Positions 46,634 to 56,876 of a stretch of DNA of 64,000 nt are shown one piece after another (position 1 is the first letter of the stretch; the number at the start of each line of letters is the position of its first letter). The position numbers were made by a program, and so were the translations under genes. The notes under the pieces are model-generated. The model did no database searches. It was not told where the DNA came from and was given only the letters and a program-made list of their open reading frames with translations. Source of the stretch: Pseudomonas sp. GM74 (GTDB taxonomy: Bacteria; Pseudomonadota; Gammaproteobacteria; Pseudomonadales; Pseudomonadaceae); assembly GCF_000282455.1 (NCBI RefSeq), contig NZ_AKJG01000004.1, positions 62,001-126,000 of the forward strand, read 5' to 3'.

Positions 46634-47743
46634 TCAGTTGCGAACCGTCGGTAATGCCGACAACGCCCGCTCCCAGATCTGCCAGGTGCGCAGCCAGACC
46701 ATCGCCTGCCAATCGCTGTCGGCGGGATAGAACTGCTCGAGCAGATTCAGCTTGATCCCGCGCCCTGTAGCGTCATTCGGGTTGCCGTGCAGATGCAGCC
46801 AGTGGTCATCGCGCAGATGACGGTGAACGTCCGGCCCCGGGTAAGTCCCGCACTCGATGACAAACGGCATCAGCCGCACCTGTGGCAGCGCATTGATCAG
46901 CGCTTGCGAGGTGTAGCCGGTGGCCGTTGCCGCCACGCCGGTTTCGCTCAGGGTGTCGGCACCGGTTTGCAGACTGTAGAGCCACGGGCCATAAATCGCC
47001 TGCGCATCCGCCAGCGCCGGATAGGCGGACTCGGTGATGGTCAACAACATCGGATGACCGTACTCGCCAGCGCCCGTGTGCAGGTCGAAACACATGGCGA
47101 CCTCGGCATGGGCCACGTGCGTTTGCACGATCCGGTGCAACGTGCGGTTCGACCAGCTCGGCGCCAGCCCGCCGAAAAACAGGCCGTCGGGATGAGCATG
47201 CTGACCGCCCTCGACAATCGACATGACTGCCGGCCAGCCGTGCAGGCGAATCTGCTCGTCGAGCAAGGCATCGGCACGATCACGCTCCGGGCCGTGCAAC
47301 TGCGGGCAGGCATAGATTTCATGCAGGGCGTTGTAAGCCTGGTTGTCTGGCAGCGGTTGCTGGAAATCCAGGTGATTGCGGTTCAGGTCGATATTGTCTT
47401 CGTTGACCCGGCGCAACCACGCCATGCCCCAGGGGTTGATGGCATGGATCATGACCACGGCGACATCCGTTGGCAGGGAGCGCTTGCCCAACTCCTGCAG
47501 CCATTTGATCTGGCAACCCGAGCCATAGAAGCCTTCGACCCCGTGAGTGCCGCTCAACGCGATCAGCAGTCGCTTGGCGCCCGGATCACCCAGCACCGCC
47601 ACATCGGTACTCAGGGACTCGCCGAACGGTCCTTTGAGCGGGTGTGGATATTCCGTCAGCGTTGCGCCTGCCGTGGTTGCGGCGGCCAGGAACTGTTCAC
47701 GCTGGGAGCGATAGCTGGACTGGGTGGGGAACTCGGTTTGCAT
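46634..47743 (-). CDS. M14-family metallohydrolase (DUF2817)
   Basis: A 369-residue zinc-carboxypeptidase-like protein. LLIALSGTHGVEGFYGSG near residues 60-77 gives the first His and Glu of the H-x-x-E type motif. HAINPWGMAWLRRVNEDNIDLNRN near 95-118 has the substrate Asn-Arg pair, and CFDLHTGAGEYGHPML near 212-227 has the later His. The start at MQTEFPTQSS follows family length. Intracellular by lack of signal peptide. Substrate unknown. Confidence 0.84.
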   Translation of the reverse strand: MQTEFPTQSSYRSQREQFLAAATTAGATLTEYPHPLKGPFGESLSTDVAVLGDPGAKRLLIALSGTHGVEGFYGSGCQIKWLQELGKRSLPTDVAVVMIHAINPWGMAWLRRVNEDNIDLNRNHLDFQQPLPDNQAYNALHEIYACPQLHGPERDRADALLDEQIRLHGWPAVMSIVEGGQHAHPDGLFFGGLAPSWSNRTLHRIVQTHVAHAEVAMCFDLHTGAGEYGHPMLLTITESAYPALADAQAIYGPWLYSLQTGADTLSETGVAATATGYTSQALINALPQVRLMPFVIECGTYPGPDVHRHLRDDHWLHLHGNPNDATGRGIKLNLLEQFYPADSDWQAMVWLRTWQIWERALSALPTVRN

Positions 47744-47909
47744 GTCTGCCTCTTGTTGATTTTCCGGCCTGTCTGTTGGCAACGACCCTACAGAAAATCC
47801 CGCCATTGATGAAGGACAAAAACGTCGGTGCCGCAGGACCTGGTTTGCTTCCCTCCCGGTCGGCCGATAAAGTCCACTGATCGTAGATCCAACGGACGGA
47901 GTACCCCAC

Positions 47910-49742
47910 GTGTTCTCAACCTTCCCTTTGCGCCGCTATCGCCTGCCAGCCCTGGTTCTGCTCGCCAGCGCCTTGACCCTGGCCGCGTGCAACAACGCAT
48001 CGGTGCCGACGCTGCCGCTCGCACCGGAAAGCGCTTCCGGCTTCCGCACCGACCTGAAAACTCAACACGCCGAGAAATACATGGCAGCGGCGGCCAACCC
48101 GCTGGCGGCCGAAGCCGGGCGGGAGATGCTGCGCCGGGGCGGCTCGGCCATCGACGCGGCGATTGCGATGCAAGCAGTGTTGACGCTGGTCGAGCCACAG
48201 TCTTCGGGCATCGGTGGCGGCGCACTGATCGTACTCTGGGATGGCAAGGCCGTGCGCACCTACGACGGACGTGAAACGGCCCCGGCCGACGCCACCGAGA
48301 AGCTTTTCCTGCAAGCCAACGGACAACCGATGGGGTTCACCCAGGCGCAGATTGGCGGCCGCTCGGTGGGTACGCCCGGCGTGCTGCGCGCCCTGGAACT
48401 GGCCCATCAAAAACACGGACGCCTGCCTTGGGCGCAGCTGTTTGAACCAGCCATCCGGCTCGCCGAACAAGGCTTCGCCATTTCGCCACGCCTGCACCAG
48501 TTGATCGCCGCGGATTCGTCCATGCCGCGCTCAGCGGAAATGATGGCTTACTTTCGAAATGCCGATGGCAGCCCGAAAACCGTCGGCACAAACTTGAAGA
48601 ACCCGGCACTGGCCGCCGTGTTCAATCGCATCGCCCATGAAGGCCCGGATGCCCTGTACAAAGGCCCGGTCGCCGAGGAAATCGCGGCCAAGGTGCAGGG
48701 CCACGCCAACCCCGGCAGCCTGTCCCTGACCGACCTCGCCAACTACCAGGCCAAGGAGCGCGCACCACTGTGTACCGATTACAAGCGCTGGCAAGTCTGC
48801 GGCATGCCACCGCCGTCTTCGGGCGGGATCGCCGTGGCGCAGATCCTCGGCACGCTGCAAGCCCTGGAAGCTCGCGACAAGCGCCTGGCGCTGGCGCCGC
48901 TCAAACCAGTCAAGACCTCGGCCCCGGCCGGCATTGAACCCACCCCGCAAGCCGTGCACCTGATCTCTGAAGCCGAACGCCTGGCCTACGCCGACCGCGC
49001 TCAGTACGTCGCCGACACAGACTTCGTAGCCGTGCCGGTCAAGGGCCTGGTCGACCCGGCCTACCTCGCCAGCCGCGCCACCCTGATCGGCGAACGCAGC
49101 ATGGGCACGGCCAAACCCGGCACTCCGCCAGGCATCCGGGTGGCCTATGCACCGGACCGTTCGCCGCTGCGGATTTCCACCTCACAAGTGGTGGCCGTCG
49201 ATGACGCAGGTGGCGCCGTGTCGATGACCACCACCATCGAATCGGCGTTCGGCTCACACATCATGGTTCAGGGTTTCATGCTCAACAACGAGATGACCGA
49301 CTTCTCGTTCATCCCCGAGGAAAACGGGCAAAAAGTCGCCAACCGCGTCGAACCCGGCAAGCGCCCGCGCTCCTCCATGGCCCCGACCCTGATCTTCGAC
49401 CGCCAGAACGGTGAATTCCTCGCCACCGTCGGCTCCCCCGGTGGCTCGCAAATCATCGAATACGTCGCCAAATCCACCATCGGCCTGCTCGACTGGAACC
49501 TCGATGCCCAGGCCGCCATCAACCTGCCCAACTTCGGCAGCCGCAACGGCCCGACCGAACTGGAACAGGGGCAGTTCAGCCCGATGCTGATTCAGGCGCT
49601 GAAAGACAAGGGGCACAGCGTGAGCGAGATCGACATGACCAGCGGGACCCAGGCGATCGTTCGGGTCAAGGACGCCCAAGGCAAAGCGTCGTTGACCGGC
49701 GGCGCCGATCCTCGGCGTGAAGGGCAAGCGCTGGGGGATTGA
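47910..49742 (+). CDS. ggt: Gamma-glutamyltransferase, lipoprotein form
   Basis: Cleaves or transfers gamma-glutamyl groups of glutathione and related compounds. The 610-residue precursor starts with a signal sequence ending in lipobox LAAC (Cys at about 28), so membrane-anchored in the periplasm. The proenzyme is expected to self-cleave before Thr424 (ISTSQVVAVDDAGGAVS), which becomes the nucleophile; the large-subunit EPQSSGIGGGA motif is near residue 95 and the C-terminal VGSPGGSQII near 512. Monocistronic, with a terminator after it. Confidence 0.93.
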   Translation: MFSTFPLRRYRLPALVLLASALTLAACNNASVPTLPLAPESASGFRTDLKTQHAEKYMAAAANPLAAEAGREMLRRGGSAIDAAIAMQAVLTLVEPQSSGIGGGALIVLWDGKAVRTYDGRETAPADATEKLFLQANGQPMGFTQAQIGGRSVGTPGVLRALELAHQKHGRLPWAQLFEPAIRLAEQGFAISPRLHQLIAADSSMPRSAEMMAYFRNADGSPKTVGTNLKNPALAAVFNRIAHEGPDALYKGPVAEEIAAKVQGHANPGSLSLTDLANYQAKERAPLCTDYKRWQVCGMPPPSSGGIAVAQILGTLQALEARDKRLALAPLKPVKTSAPAGIEPTPQAVHLISEAERLAYADRAQYVADTDFVAVPVKGLVDPAYLASRATLIGERSMGTAKPGTPPGIRVAYAPDRSPLRISTSQVVAVDDAGGAVSMTTTIESAFGSHIMVQGFMLNNEMTDFSFIPEENGQKVANRVEPGKRPRSSMAPTLIFDRQNGEFLATVGSPGGSQIIEYVAKSTIGLLDWNLDAQAAINLPNFGSRNGPTELEQGQFSPMLIQALKDKGHSVSEIDMTSGTQAIVRVKDAQGKASLTGGADPRREGQALGD

Positions 49743-49757
49743 GTCGCACGCGAGAGC

Positions 49758-49792
49758 AAAAAAGGGCTTACCGGTGGGTAGGCCCTTTTTGT
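49758..49792. terminator. Bidirectional terminator between ggt and ddl
   Basis: AAAAAAGGGCTTACC and GGTAGGCCCTTTTT form a stem with one mismatch and give T-runs on both strands between convergent genes. Confidence 0.85.
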
Positions 49793-49821
49793 TTATGAGC
49801 AGGCGAAAATCAGCAGCGCAC

Positions 49822-50916
49822 TTAACGACTGATCTTCAACCCCTGCCGAACCTGGTGCTTTTCCAGCGCCAGCTCGATCAGTCGCGTCACCAGTTCGCTG
49901 TAGGTCATGCCGGTGGCCTGCCACAGTTTCGGGTACATACTGATGCGGGTGAAGCCGGGCAACGAGTTGATTTCGTTGATCAGCACTTCGCCGCTGTCGG
50001 TCAGGAACACGTCGACGCGGGCCAGGCCGGAGCAGCCCAGTACCTGAAATGCCTCGACGGCCAGGGCGCGAATGCGCTCGCTGGCCTCGACGCTGATATT
50101 GGCCGGTACCACCACTTCAGCAGCCGTGTCGTCGATGTATTTGCTGTCGTAGGAATAGAACCCGCTGCGCACCACGATCTCGCCGCAGCCGCTGGCGATG
50201 GCGTCTTCATTGCCGAGTACCGCGCATTCAATCTCGCGGCCGCTGACGGCAGATTCGATCAACACCTTGGTATCGAAACTCAAGGCCAGCTCCACCGCTG
50301 CGCTGTACTCAGCCTCGTCGGTGACCTTGCTCACGCCCACGGAAGAGCCCTGATTCGCCGGTTTGACGAACAGCGGCAGGCCCAACTTGCCCCGCACCTC
50401 GGCAAACCCGGTGCGCGCCGCCGTGGCGCGGGTCAATGTCACGAACGGCGTCACGGCCAGCCCGGCATCGCGCAGCAGGCGCTTGCTGATGTCCTTGTCC
50501 ATGCACACGGCCGAGCCAAGCACGTCGGAGCCGACAAACGGCAAATCGGCCATGCGCAGCAAGCCTTGCAGGCAACCGTCTTCACCGAGGGTGCCGTGGA
50601 CAATCGGGAAGATCACATCGACGTGACCGAGCATTTCCTGGCTGGAGGTTTCCACCAGTTGCTGACTGGCTTTGCCCGGCACCACGGCCAGTTCGCGATT
50701 GGACTGATTGAGGGCGATCAGGGCCGGGTTTTCCTGGTTCAGCAAAAAGTTGGAAGGGTCGTTGAGGTGCCAGTGGCCTTGTTTGTCGATGCCGATCAGC
50801 ACCGGCTCGAAGCGTGAACGATCCAGCGCATCGACGATGTTTTTCGCCGACTGCAACGACACTTCGTGCTCTGCCGAGCGTCCGCCAAAGATTATCCCTA
50901 CACGCAGTTTTCTCAT
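49822..50916 (-). CDS. ddlA: D-alanine--D-alanine ligase
   Basis: ATP-grasp ligase making D-Ala-D-Ala for peptidoglycan. The 364-residue length is that of the DdlA type. N-terminal [17 protein letters not shown] near residues 8-24, [15 protein letters not shown] near 113-127, and the catalytic ATP-grasp C-terminus [18 protein letters not shown] near 315-332. A second ddl in the cell-division cluster is usual in pseudomonads but is not in this window. Confidence 0.95.
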   Translation of the reverse strand: MRKLRVGIIFGGRSAEHEVSLQSAKNIVDALDRSRFEPVLIGIDKQGHWHLNDPSNFLLNQENPALIALNQSNRELAVVPGKASQQLVETSSQEMLGHVDVIFPIVHGTLGEDGCLQGLLRMADLPFVGSDVLGSAVCMDKDISKRLLRDAGLAVTPFVTLTRATAARTGFAEVRGKLGLPLFVKPANQGSSVGVSKVTDEAEYSAAVELALSFDTKVLIESAVSGREIECAVLGNEDAIASGCGEIVVRSGFYSYDSKYIDDTAAEVVVPANISVEASERIRALAVEAFQVLGCSGLARVDVFLTDSGEVLINEINSLPGFTRISMYPKLWQATGMTYSELVTRLIELALEKHQVRQGLKISR

Positions 50917-50963
50917 CGCCCGGCCTCTTGGTGAATGTGCTTACAACTTGAATAGTCGAAACC

Positions 50964-51563
50964 TTACGACTGCAAGTTCCTGCCGTCCACCGGCTCACCA
51001 ATGGTCAGGAAATGCCCGCCCGCCACATGGTGCAAGGTACGCAAGGCATCTTGCCCTTCGAAGTGCCACCGTCCTTCGCTGAACACCCGTTCGTCAGCCT
51101 GGGCGGCAATCACTTCGGCCAGGAACAGATCGTACTGCTGGTGGTTGTTCGGCTCCGGCAACAGGCGACATTCCAGCCAGGCCACGCAGCCTTCTAGCAT
51201 CGGCGCATCGACCGACTCGCCAGTGAAGGTCTGCAAGTCGTAGGTTTCAAACTTGTCGTGCCCCTGGCCCTGGGTCAATTCCAGGCCGGAGGTCGAACCG
51301 ACGGTTTGCACAATGTCGGCCTGGGCGGCGCAAGGAACGTTAAGCACAAAAGTGCCCGAGGCTTCCAGCAACTGGCGAGTCCAGGTGGATTTGTCCAGCA
51401 CCACGGCAATTTTCGGGGGTTCGAAATCCAGCGGCATGGCCCAGGCTGCCGCCATGATATTGCGCTGGCCACCGTGGGCTGCGCTGACCAGCACGGTCGG
51501 GCCGTGATTGAGCAGACGATAGGCCTTGGACAAGGGAACCGGACGGCGGTGGGAAACGCTCAT
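50964..51563 (-). CDS. Flavin reductase family protein
   Basis: A 199-residue FMN-binding split-barrel protein. N-terminal PTVLVSAAHGGQRNIMAAAWAMPL near residues 22-45 is the FMN-contact region of the family, with TFVLNVPCAAQADIVQTVG near 70-88. Likely supplies reduced flavin or acts as a small oxidoreductase. No partner oxygenase is adjacent. Confidence 0.86.
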   Translation of the reverse strand: MSVSHRRPVPLSKAYRLLNHGPTVLVSAAHGGQRNIMAAAWAMPLDFEPPKIAVVLDKSTWTRQLLEASGTFVLNVPCAAQADIVQTVGSTSGLELTQGQGHDKFETYDLQTFTGESVDAPMLEGCVAWLECRLLPEPNNHQQYDLFLAEVIAAQADERVFSEGRWHFEGQDALRTLHHVAGGHFLTIGEPVDGRNLQS

Positions 51564-51610
51564 GGGAGTCTGCTCCTGGGGAAAGAGCCGATTGTAGCGC
51601 CCACGTAACC

Positions 51611-51713
51611 CTGTGGGAGCGGGCTTGCTCGCGAAGGCGTCAGTTCAGTCACAGTTGCGTTGAATGACACACCGCTTTCGTCGGAACGCCACCCGGAGCA
51701 AGCCCGCTCCCAC
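51611..51713. repeat. REP pair with one extended arm
   Basis: The left arm is CTGTGGGAGCGGGCTTGCTC. The right arm reads CGGAACGCCACCCGGAGCAA followed by GCCCGCTCCCACC, that is, the extended type also seen at 6032-6115 and 59968-60063. Confidence 0.88.
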
Positions 51714-51730
51714 CAAGAGCTGATCGCAGG

Positions 51731-53047
51731 TCAGTTAGTGAGCTGATTGGCAAACTGCCCCACTGCATTGACCACTTTCTGCGCGCCGTCCTGGATCTCG
51801 ACAATCACCGTCCCTGCTTCCGCCGCCAGCGCCAGGCCCTGCTCGGCCTGAAGCTTGCCATCGGTCATCAGGGCCACGGCGTTGCGCGCCATGTCCTGGT
51901 TCTGCCGCACCACGAGGACGATTTCGTCGGTGGCCTGGCTGGTGCGCGAAGCCAGTTGCCGAACCTCATCCGCCACCACGGCGAAGCCCCGTCCCTGCTC
52001 GCCCGCACGGGCGGCTTCGATGGCCGCGTTGAGCGCCAGCAGGTTGGTCTGCTCGGCAATGCCGCTGATGGTTTTGACGATGGTACCGATCACCAGCGAC
52101 TGCTCGTTCAAGGCTTCGATGCCGTCGCCGGCGGTTTGCATGTGTTTGGCCAGGTCACGCATCACGTCCACGGCCTGGGTCACCACGGCGTTACCGCGCT
52201 GGGCGCTTTGGTCGGTTTGCTGCGAGGTGCTGTAGGCAATGTTGGCGGCTTCGGCGACGGCCTGTTCCTGATTGACCTGATCGGTAATCACCGTGGCGAA
52301 CTTCACTACTTTGTAGAGATTATTGTTGGCATCAGCCACCGGGTTGTAGGACGCCTCAAGCCAGACTGTACGACCATGGCTGTCGACACGTTTGAAACGG
52401 CCGGCAACGTACTCACCCGCGTTCAGGCGACGCCAGAAGTTCTGGTACTCGGCACTGTTGTACTCCTCCGGCTGGCAGAAGGTGCGGTGATGTTTGCCTT
52501 TGATCTGCGCCAGGCTGTAACCCATGCCACTGAGGAAGCGGTCGTTGGCGGTCAGCACGTTGCCATTGAGGTCGAATTCGATCACCGCCGTGGAGCGCAC
52601 CAGTGCGCCGATCAGGTTCTCGTGTTCGCGGGAGGCCTCGATGGTGCGGGTCAGGTCGCTGGAGAAGATCGAAAAGTTCTTGATCCGCCCGTCCGCCGAG
52701 CGCACCGGCTGCAGGATCGAACGCAACCAGGCTTCCTGGCCCGTACCGCGCAACAGGCGCACCGCGCCAGCGAAATGCTCGCCACGGGTCAACGCGTTCT
52801 TGAAACGCAGCTGGAATTCATCGGACTTCACGTGATCCGGGACCAGATCGTCGATGTGGCGGCCAATCAGGTCACCGCTCTTGTAATGCATTTCGCCAAG
52901 GAAGTTCTGGTTGACCGACTGAACCCGTCCATCGCTGTCGAGGGTCAGCACCAGCATCTCGCTTTCCAGACTTTCCTTTACTTGCTGGAGGCTGGAGAGT
53001 TCTTCACGAAGAGCCGACAGCTCCTGCTTCAAGCGTTTATTGAACAT
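51731..53047 (-). CDS. bdlA: Soluble PAS-PAS chemoreceptor-like protein (BdlA-like)
   Basis: A 438-residue protein with no membrane segment. A short N-terminal coiled coil is followed by PAS domains at about 28-135 ([17 protein letters not shown]) and 150-260 ([24 protein letters not shown]), then an MCP signalling domain with [20 protein letters not shown] near 350. The same layout as P. aeruginosa BdlA, which controls biofilm dispersal by altering c-di-GMP turnover. The gene name is given by architecture. PAS ligand (heme or FAD) not determined. Confidence 0.82.
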   Translation of the reverse strand: MFNKRLKQELSALREELSSLQQVKESLESEMLVLTLDSDGRVQSVNQNFLGEMHYKSGDLIGRHIDDLVPDHVKSDEFQLRFKNALTRGEHFAGAVRLLRGTGQEAWLRSILQPVRSADGRIKNFSIFSSDLTRTIEASREHENLIGALVRSTAVIEFDLNGNVLTANDRFLSGMGYSLAQIKGKHHRTFCQPEEYNSAEYQNFWRRLNAGEYVAGRFKRVDSHGRTVWLEASYNPVADANNNLYKVVKFATVITDQVNQEQAVAEAANIAYSTSQQTDQSAQRGNAVVTQAVDVMRDLAKHMQTAGDGIEALNEQSLVIGTIVKTISGIAEQTNLLALNAAIEAARAGEQGRGFAVVADEVRQLASRTSQATDEIVLVVRQNQDMARNAVALMTDGKLQAEQGLALAAEAGTVIVEIQDGAQKVVNAVGQFANQLTN

Positions 53048-53167
53048 GGGAAAGCACCGATGGACAGGGGTAGAAAGCGATATGCAGCCTAACCATCGGC
53101 CTTGGAAACATTTACTTAAGCGTGTTTCAGGCTTGCCCTGTAAAAATAATTCCAGACCTTTTGCTGA

Positions 53168-53722
53168 TCAGCTGACGCGATTCAGTCGCGCCATCACACC
53201 CTGCATTTTCAGCCGGTGTGCAAACCACTCCTGTCGGGTTATCCCCAGCAGCACCACATCAATCCGGACGCCATCCTTGACGACGTTCTGACGTCGTACA
53301 CCCTCTATGGAAAAACCGAACTTGCGGTGCATCCGGATCACCGCCGGATTGCTTTGCAGAACCTCACAGTTGAGCTTTTCCAGCCCGGCCACATTGAATG
53401 CATAGTCCAGCAACCAGTATTCCAGGCGGCTGCCAAGACCTTGGCCCTGCAATTCACTGTCTAGATAAAAAGCCCAGTCGGCGGTTCTGTGCAACGCGTT
53501 GATCGCGTTCAGCGATACCACGCCACAGGCCTTGGCATCGTGCATGACGACAAACACCGATTGACGCGAGCTCCCCTTCAACGAGTCGAGCCACGCGCCG
53601 TACTCAGCCTCGGAAATTTCGTGATCGGTGTACATGAACTTGCGAACGTCGGGCTGATTACGCAGCGCTCGCACCCGGGCCTGAATATCACCTGACGCTT
53701 CCAGAATAGGTATCACCTGCAT
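53168..53722 (-). CDS. GNAT acetyltransferase, PseH-like
   Basis: A 184-residue N-acetyltransferase. The acetyl-CoA loop is QGQGLGSRLEYWLLDYAF near residues 91-108, and NPAVIRMHRKFGFSIEGVRRQ near 124-144 is typical of sugar-nucleotide N-acetyltransferases such as PseH. No pseudaminic-acid or flagellin-glycosylation genes are adjacent, so the substrate is open. Confidence 0.82.
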   Translation of the reverse strand: MQVIPILEASGDIQARVRALRNQPDVRKFMYTDHEISEAEYGAWLDSLKGSSRQSVFVVMHDAKACGVVSLNAINALHRTADWAFYLDSELQGQGLGSRLEYWLLDYAFNVAGLEKLNCEVLQSNPAVIRMHRKFGFSIEGVRRQNVVKDGVRIDVVLLGITRQEWFAHRLKMQGVMARLNRVS

Positions 53723-53750
53723 CTACATCTCCCTATATCGCTGACCGCGC

Positions 53751-55064
53751 CTAAGCGCACGGAGCGACTCTGTGCTGTCCGACATGGGGCATGCGTGCCC
53801 CGAAGTAGGCTGCACTGCCCACGCCAACCGCCCCCATCACCGCACTGAACATCACGCAGATCCACGGACTCCACGGCATCAGACCGATCAACAACAGCGG
53901 TGTGACACTCGCCCACGCGGCGTAGGCAATGTTGTAGGTGAACGAGATGCCCGAGACGCGAATCCGCGCCGGGAACAGGCTGACCATCACCGATGGCACC
54001 GCGCCTACCACCCCACAGGACAGCCCTGCCACGGCGTATGCCAGGCCGATCCAGTCGCCGCCCATGATCAGGCAGGCATACAGCACGCCGATGCCCAGCG
54101 GCAGCAGCAGGCTATAGAGCATCACCGTGCGCCAGGCACCGATGCGGTCGACCAGCAGCCCGGCGAGCACGCAGCCGATGTTCAGGAACACGATACCCAG
54201 TGCGCTCAAGGCGAAGGTATGGCTGGCGGTCATGCCAAAGGTTTTCTGCATCATGGTCGGGGTGATGACCACGAACACCACCACGGCCGAGGTCAGCACA
54301 CAGGTGAGAATCATCGCCGGCAAAATGGCCAGGCGATGCTCGCGCAAGACCGTGCGCAGCGGCAGTTCGCCGGCCGCCTCGCGTTGCGCCTGCATGGCCA
54401 TGAACACCGGGGTTTCGCTGAGCCAGCGACGCAGCCAGACGCCAATCACCCCAAACACGCCGCCCAGCAGGAAGGGGTAACGCCAGGCGTAATCGAGGAT
54501 TTCCGTTGTGCTGAACGCCTGCGCCAGGAAGGTCGCGGTCAATGCGCCGATCAAATAACCGAAGGTCAGCCCCGCCTGCAAGAAACCCAGGGCGTAGCCG
54601 CGATGGGCGATGGGTGCGTGCTCGGCGACAAATACCCAGGCACTGGGCACCTCACCGCCCACCGCCGCGCCCTGGAGGATGCGCAGGGCCAACAGCAACA
54701 AGGGTGCCAAATAGCCGATTTGCGCGTAGGTCGGCATGATCCCGATCAGCAGGCAGGGCAACGCCATCATCAGGATGCTCAGGCTGAAGACTTTCTTGCG
54801 CCCCAGACGGTCGGCGAAGTGTGCCATCAGGATGCCCCCCAGCGGTCGCGCCAGGTAACCGGTGACGAAAATCCCGAAGCTTTGCAGCAGGCGCAGCCAC
54901 TCGGGCATTTCCGGCGGGAAGAACAACTGGCTGAGGGTCAGGGCGAAAAACACGAAGATGATGAAATCGTAGATTTCCAGCGCCCCGCCGAGAGCGGCAA
55001 GCCCCAGGGTCTTGTAGTCCGAGCGGCTGAACGGCGCCGGGAGCGAATCGGTGTTGGCAGTCAT
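53751..55064 (-). CDS. MFS transporter, metabolite:H+ symporter (MHS) family
   Basis: A 437-residue, 12-helix importer. LGGALEIYDFIIFVFFALTL near residues 25-44 is the typical MHS first helix, MAHFADRLGRKKVF near 85-98 the MFS loop motif, and RILQGAAVGGEVPSAWVFVAEHAP near 125-148 follows. Likely takes up a carboxylate or betaine-type solute. Start chosen at MTANTDSLPAPFSR. Confidence 0.88.
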   Translation of the reverse strand: MTANTDSLPAPFSRSDYKTLGLAALGGALEIYDFIIFVFFALTLSQLFFPPEMPEWLRLLQSFGIFVTGYLARPLGGILMAHFADRLGRKKVFSLSILMMALPCLLIGIMPTYAQIGYLAPLLLLALRILQGAAVGGEVPSAWVFVAEHAPIAHRGYALGFLQAGLTFGYLIGALTATFLAQAFSTTEILDYAWRYPFLLGGVFGVIGVWLRRWLSETPVFMAMQAQREAAGELPLRTVLREHRLAILPAMILTCVLTSAVVVFVVITPTMMQKTFGMTASHTFALSALGIVFLNIGCVLAGLLVDRIGAWRTVMLYSLLLPLGIGVLYACLIMGGDWIGLAYAVAGLSCGVVGAVPSVMVSLFPARIRVSGISFTYNIAYAAWASVTPLLLIGLMPWSPWICVMFSAVMGAVGVGSAAYFGARMPHVGQHRVAPCA

Positions 55065-55265
55065 GTAAAGAACTCTGGCACAGGCAAAAACCAAGGCGCC
55101 CATGGTCTACGCAAACGCACCGGCGGACAACCTGTTAGACCAAAGTCCCATAGCCACGAAACAGCTCCGCAAAAATCCTCGGCTTGAATTAATGTTGGCG
55201 TCTGTCCAGACGGGCGGTTACTGCCCCGAAGACCACGACAAATATAAAAATCCGAGGTACCCCCC

Positions 55266-56684
55266 GTGGCCGCTGATATCGAAGATAGCCGCTCTGCCCG
55301 ATTTGCCCTGCGCTGCTCAAGTTTTGCCGAACGCTGGTTCCCCGACTCCTGGGTGTTTGCTGCCCTGGCGGTGATTATCGTGGCCCTGGCCACCATGGCG
55401 ATGGGTGCCAAGCCCACCGATGCCGCGATGGCGTTCGGCGATGGTTTCTGGAGCCTGATACCCTTCACCATGCAGATGGCCTTCGTGGTGATCGGCGGTT
55501 ATGTGGTCGCCAGTTCGCCGCCAGCGGTCAAACTGATCGACCGACTGGCAAAACTCCCGAAAAACGGCCGCTCCGCCGTGGCCTGGGTCGCGCTGATCTC
55601 GATGGTCGCCTCGTTGCTGAACTGGGGCCTGTCCCTGGTGTTCGGCGGACTGCTGGTGCGCGCCCTGGCCCGCCGTACCGATCTGAAAATGGACTACCGC
55701 GCCGCCGGTGCCGCCGCGTACCTGGGTCTTGGTGCCGTGTGGGCATTGGGCCTGTCGTCATCGGCCGCACAATTGCAGGCCAATCCGGCGAGCCTGCCGC
55801 CGTCGATTCTGTCGATCACCGGGGTGATTCCGTTCACGCAGACGATCTTTCTCTGGCAGTCCGGCGTGATGTTGCTGGCCTTGATCGTCATCTCTCTGAT
55901 CATTGCCTACGCCACCGCCCCTGGCCCGAACTCGGCGCGTGACGCCAAGGCATGCGGCGTTGACCCGAGCTTCAACCTGCCGCCGCTGCAACCACGCACC
56001 CGCCCCGGCGAATGGCTGGAATACAGCCCGCTGCTGATGATCCTGCTGGTGCTGCTGGCCGGTGGCTGGCTGTTCCATGAGTTCTCGACCAAGCCGGCCA
56101 TCAGCGCGATTTCCGGGCTGAACACCTACAACTTCCTGTTCATCATGCTGGGCGCCCTGCTGCACTGGCGCCCGCGCAGCTTTCTGGATGCCGTGTCCCG
56201 CGCAGTGCCGACCACCACCGGCGTGTTGATCCAGTTCCCACTGTACGGCTCGATCGCCGCCCTGATGACCACGGTCAAAGGCGCCGATGCGCAGACCCTG
56301 GCGCACCACATCTCGACCTTTTTCGTCAGCATTGCCTCCCACGACACCTATGCCCTGTTGATGGGCGTGTACTCGGCGATCCTCGGTTTCTTCATTCCGT
56401 CCGGTGGCGGCAAGTGGATCATCGAAGCACCGTACGTGATGCAGGTGGCCAATGACCTGAACTATCACCTGGGTTGGGCGGTACAGATCTACAACGCCGC
56501 CGAAGCCTTGCCGAACCTGATCAACCCGTTCTACATGCTGCCGTTGCTGGGCGTACTGGGGTTGAAGGCGCGGGACCTGATCGGCTTCTCGTTCGTACAG
56601 TTGCTGGTGCACACGCCGCTGGTGCTGCTGCTACTCTGGGTGTTGGGGACGACGCTGGCCTATACGCCGCCGGTGATGCCATAG
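55266..56684 (+). CDS. Short-chain fatty acid transporter (AtoE family)
   Basis: A 472-residue multi-helix membrane protein. GTG start (translated MAADIEDSRS). AtoE-type stretches: RWFPDSWVFAALAVIIVALA near residues 23-42, MVASLLNWGLSLVFGGLLVRALAR near 113-136, and FFIPSGGGKWIIEAPYVMQVA near 380-400. Expected to import short-chain acids such as acetoacetate or butyrate. No ato catabolic genes are next to it. Confidence 0.9.
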   Translation: MAADIEDSRSARFALRCSSFAERWFPDSWVFAALAVIIVALATMAMGAKPTDAAMAFGDGFWSLIPFTMQMAFVVIGGYVVASSPPAVKLIDRLAKLPKNGRSAVAWVALISMVASLLNWGLSLVFGGLLVRALARRTDLKMDYRAAGAAAYLGLGAVWALGLSSSAAQLQANPASLPPSILSITGVIPFTQTIFLWQSGVMLLALIVISLIIAYATAPGPNSARDAKACGVDPSFNLPPLQPRTRPGEWLEYSPLLMILLVLLAGGWLFHEFSTKPAISAISGLNTYNFLFIMLGALLHWRPRSFLDAVSRAVPTTTGVLIQFPLYGSIAALMTTVKGADAQTLAHHISTFFVSIASHDTYALLMGVYSAILGFFIPSGGGKWIIEAPYVMQVANDLNYHLGWAVQIYNAAEALPNLINPFYMLPLLGVLGLKARDLIGFSFVQLLVHTPLVLLLLWVLGTTLAYTPPVMP

Positions 56685-56710
56685 CCTGAATTTACAACCT
56701 ACGAAAATAC

Positions 56711-56803
56711 ATGTGGGAGCGGGCTTGCTCGCGAAGGCGGTGTGTCAATCAACGTGGAGGTCGATTGATCCAATGCATTCGCGAGCAAGCCCGCTCCCAC
56801 ATT
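56711..56803. repeat. REPIN
   Basis: ATGTGGGAGCGGGCTTGCTC and CGAGCAAGCCCGCTCCCACA form the arms, with an inner pair TCAATC / GATTGA. It lies between two genes on the plus strand. Confidence 0.9.
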
Positions 56804-56876
56804 TGAAATGTGCCACCAGCGGTTTCAGTATGTAGCACCCACGCTAATGGGAAACCACGCTGAAAAGGATCTGAGC

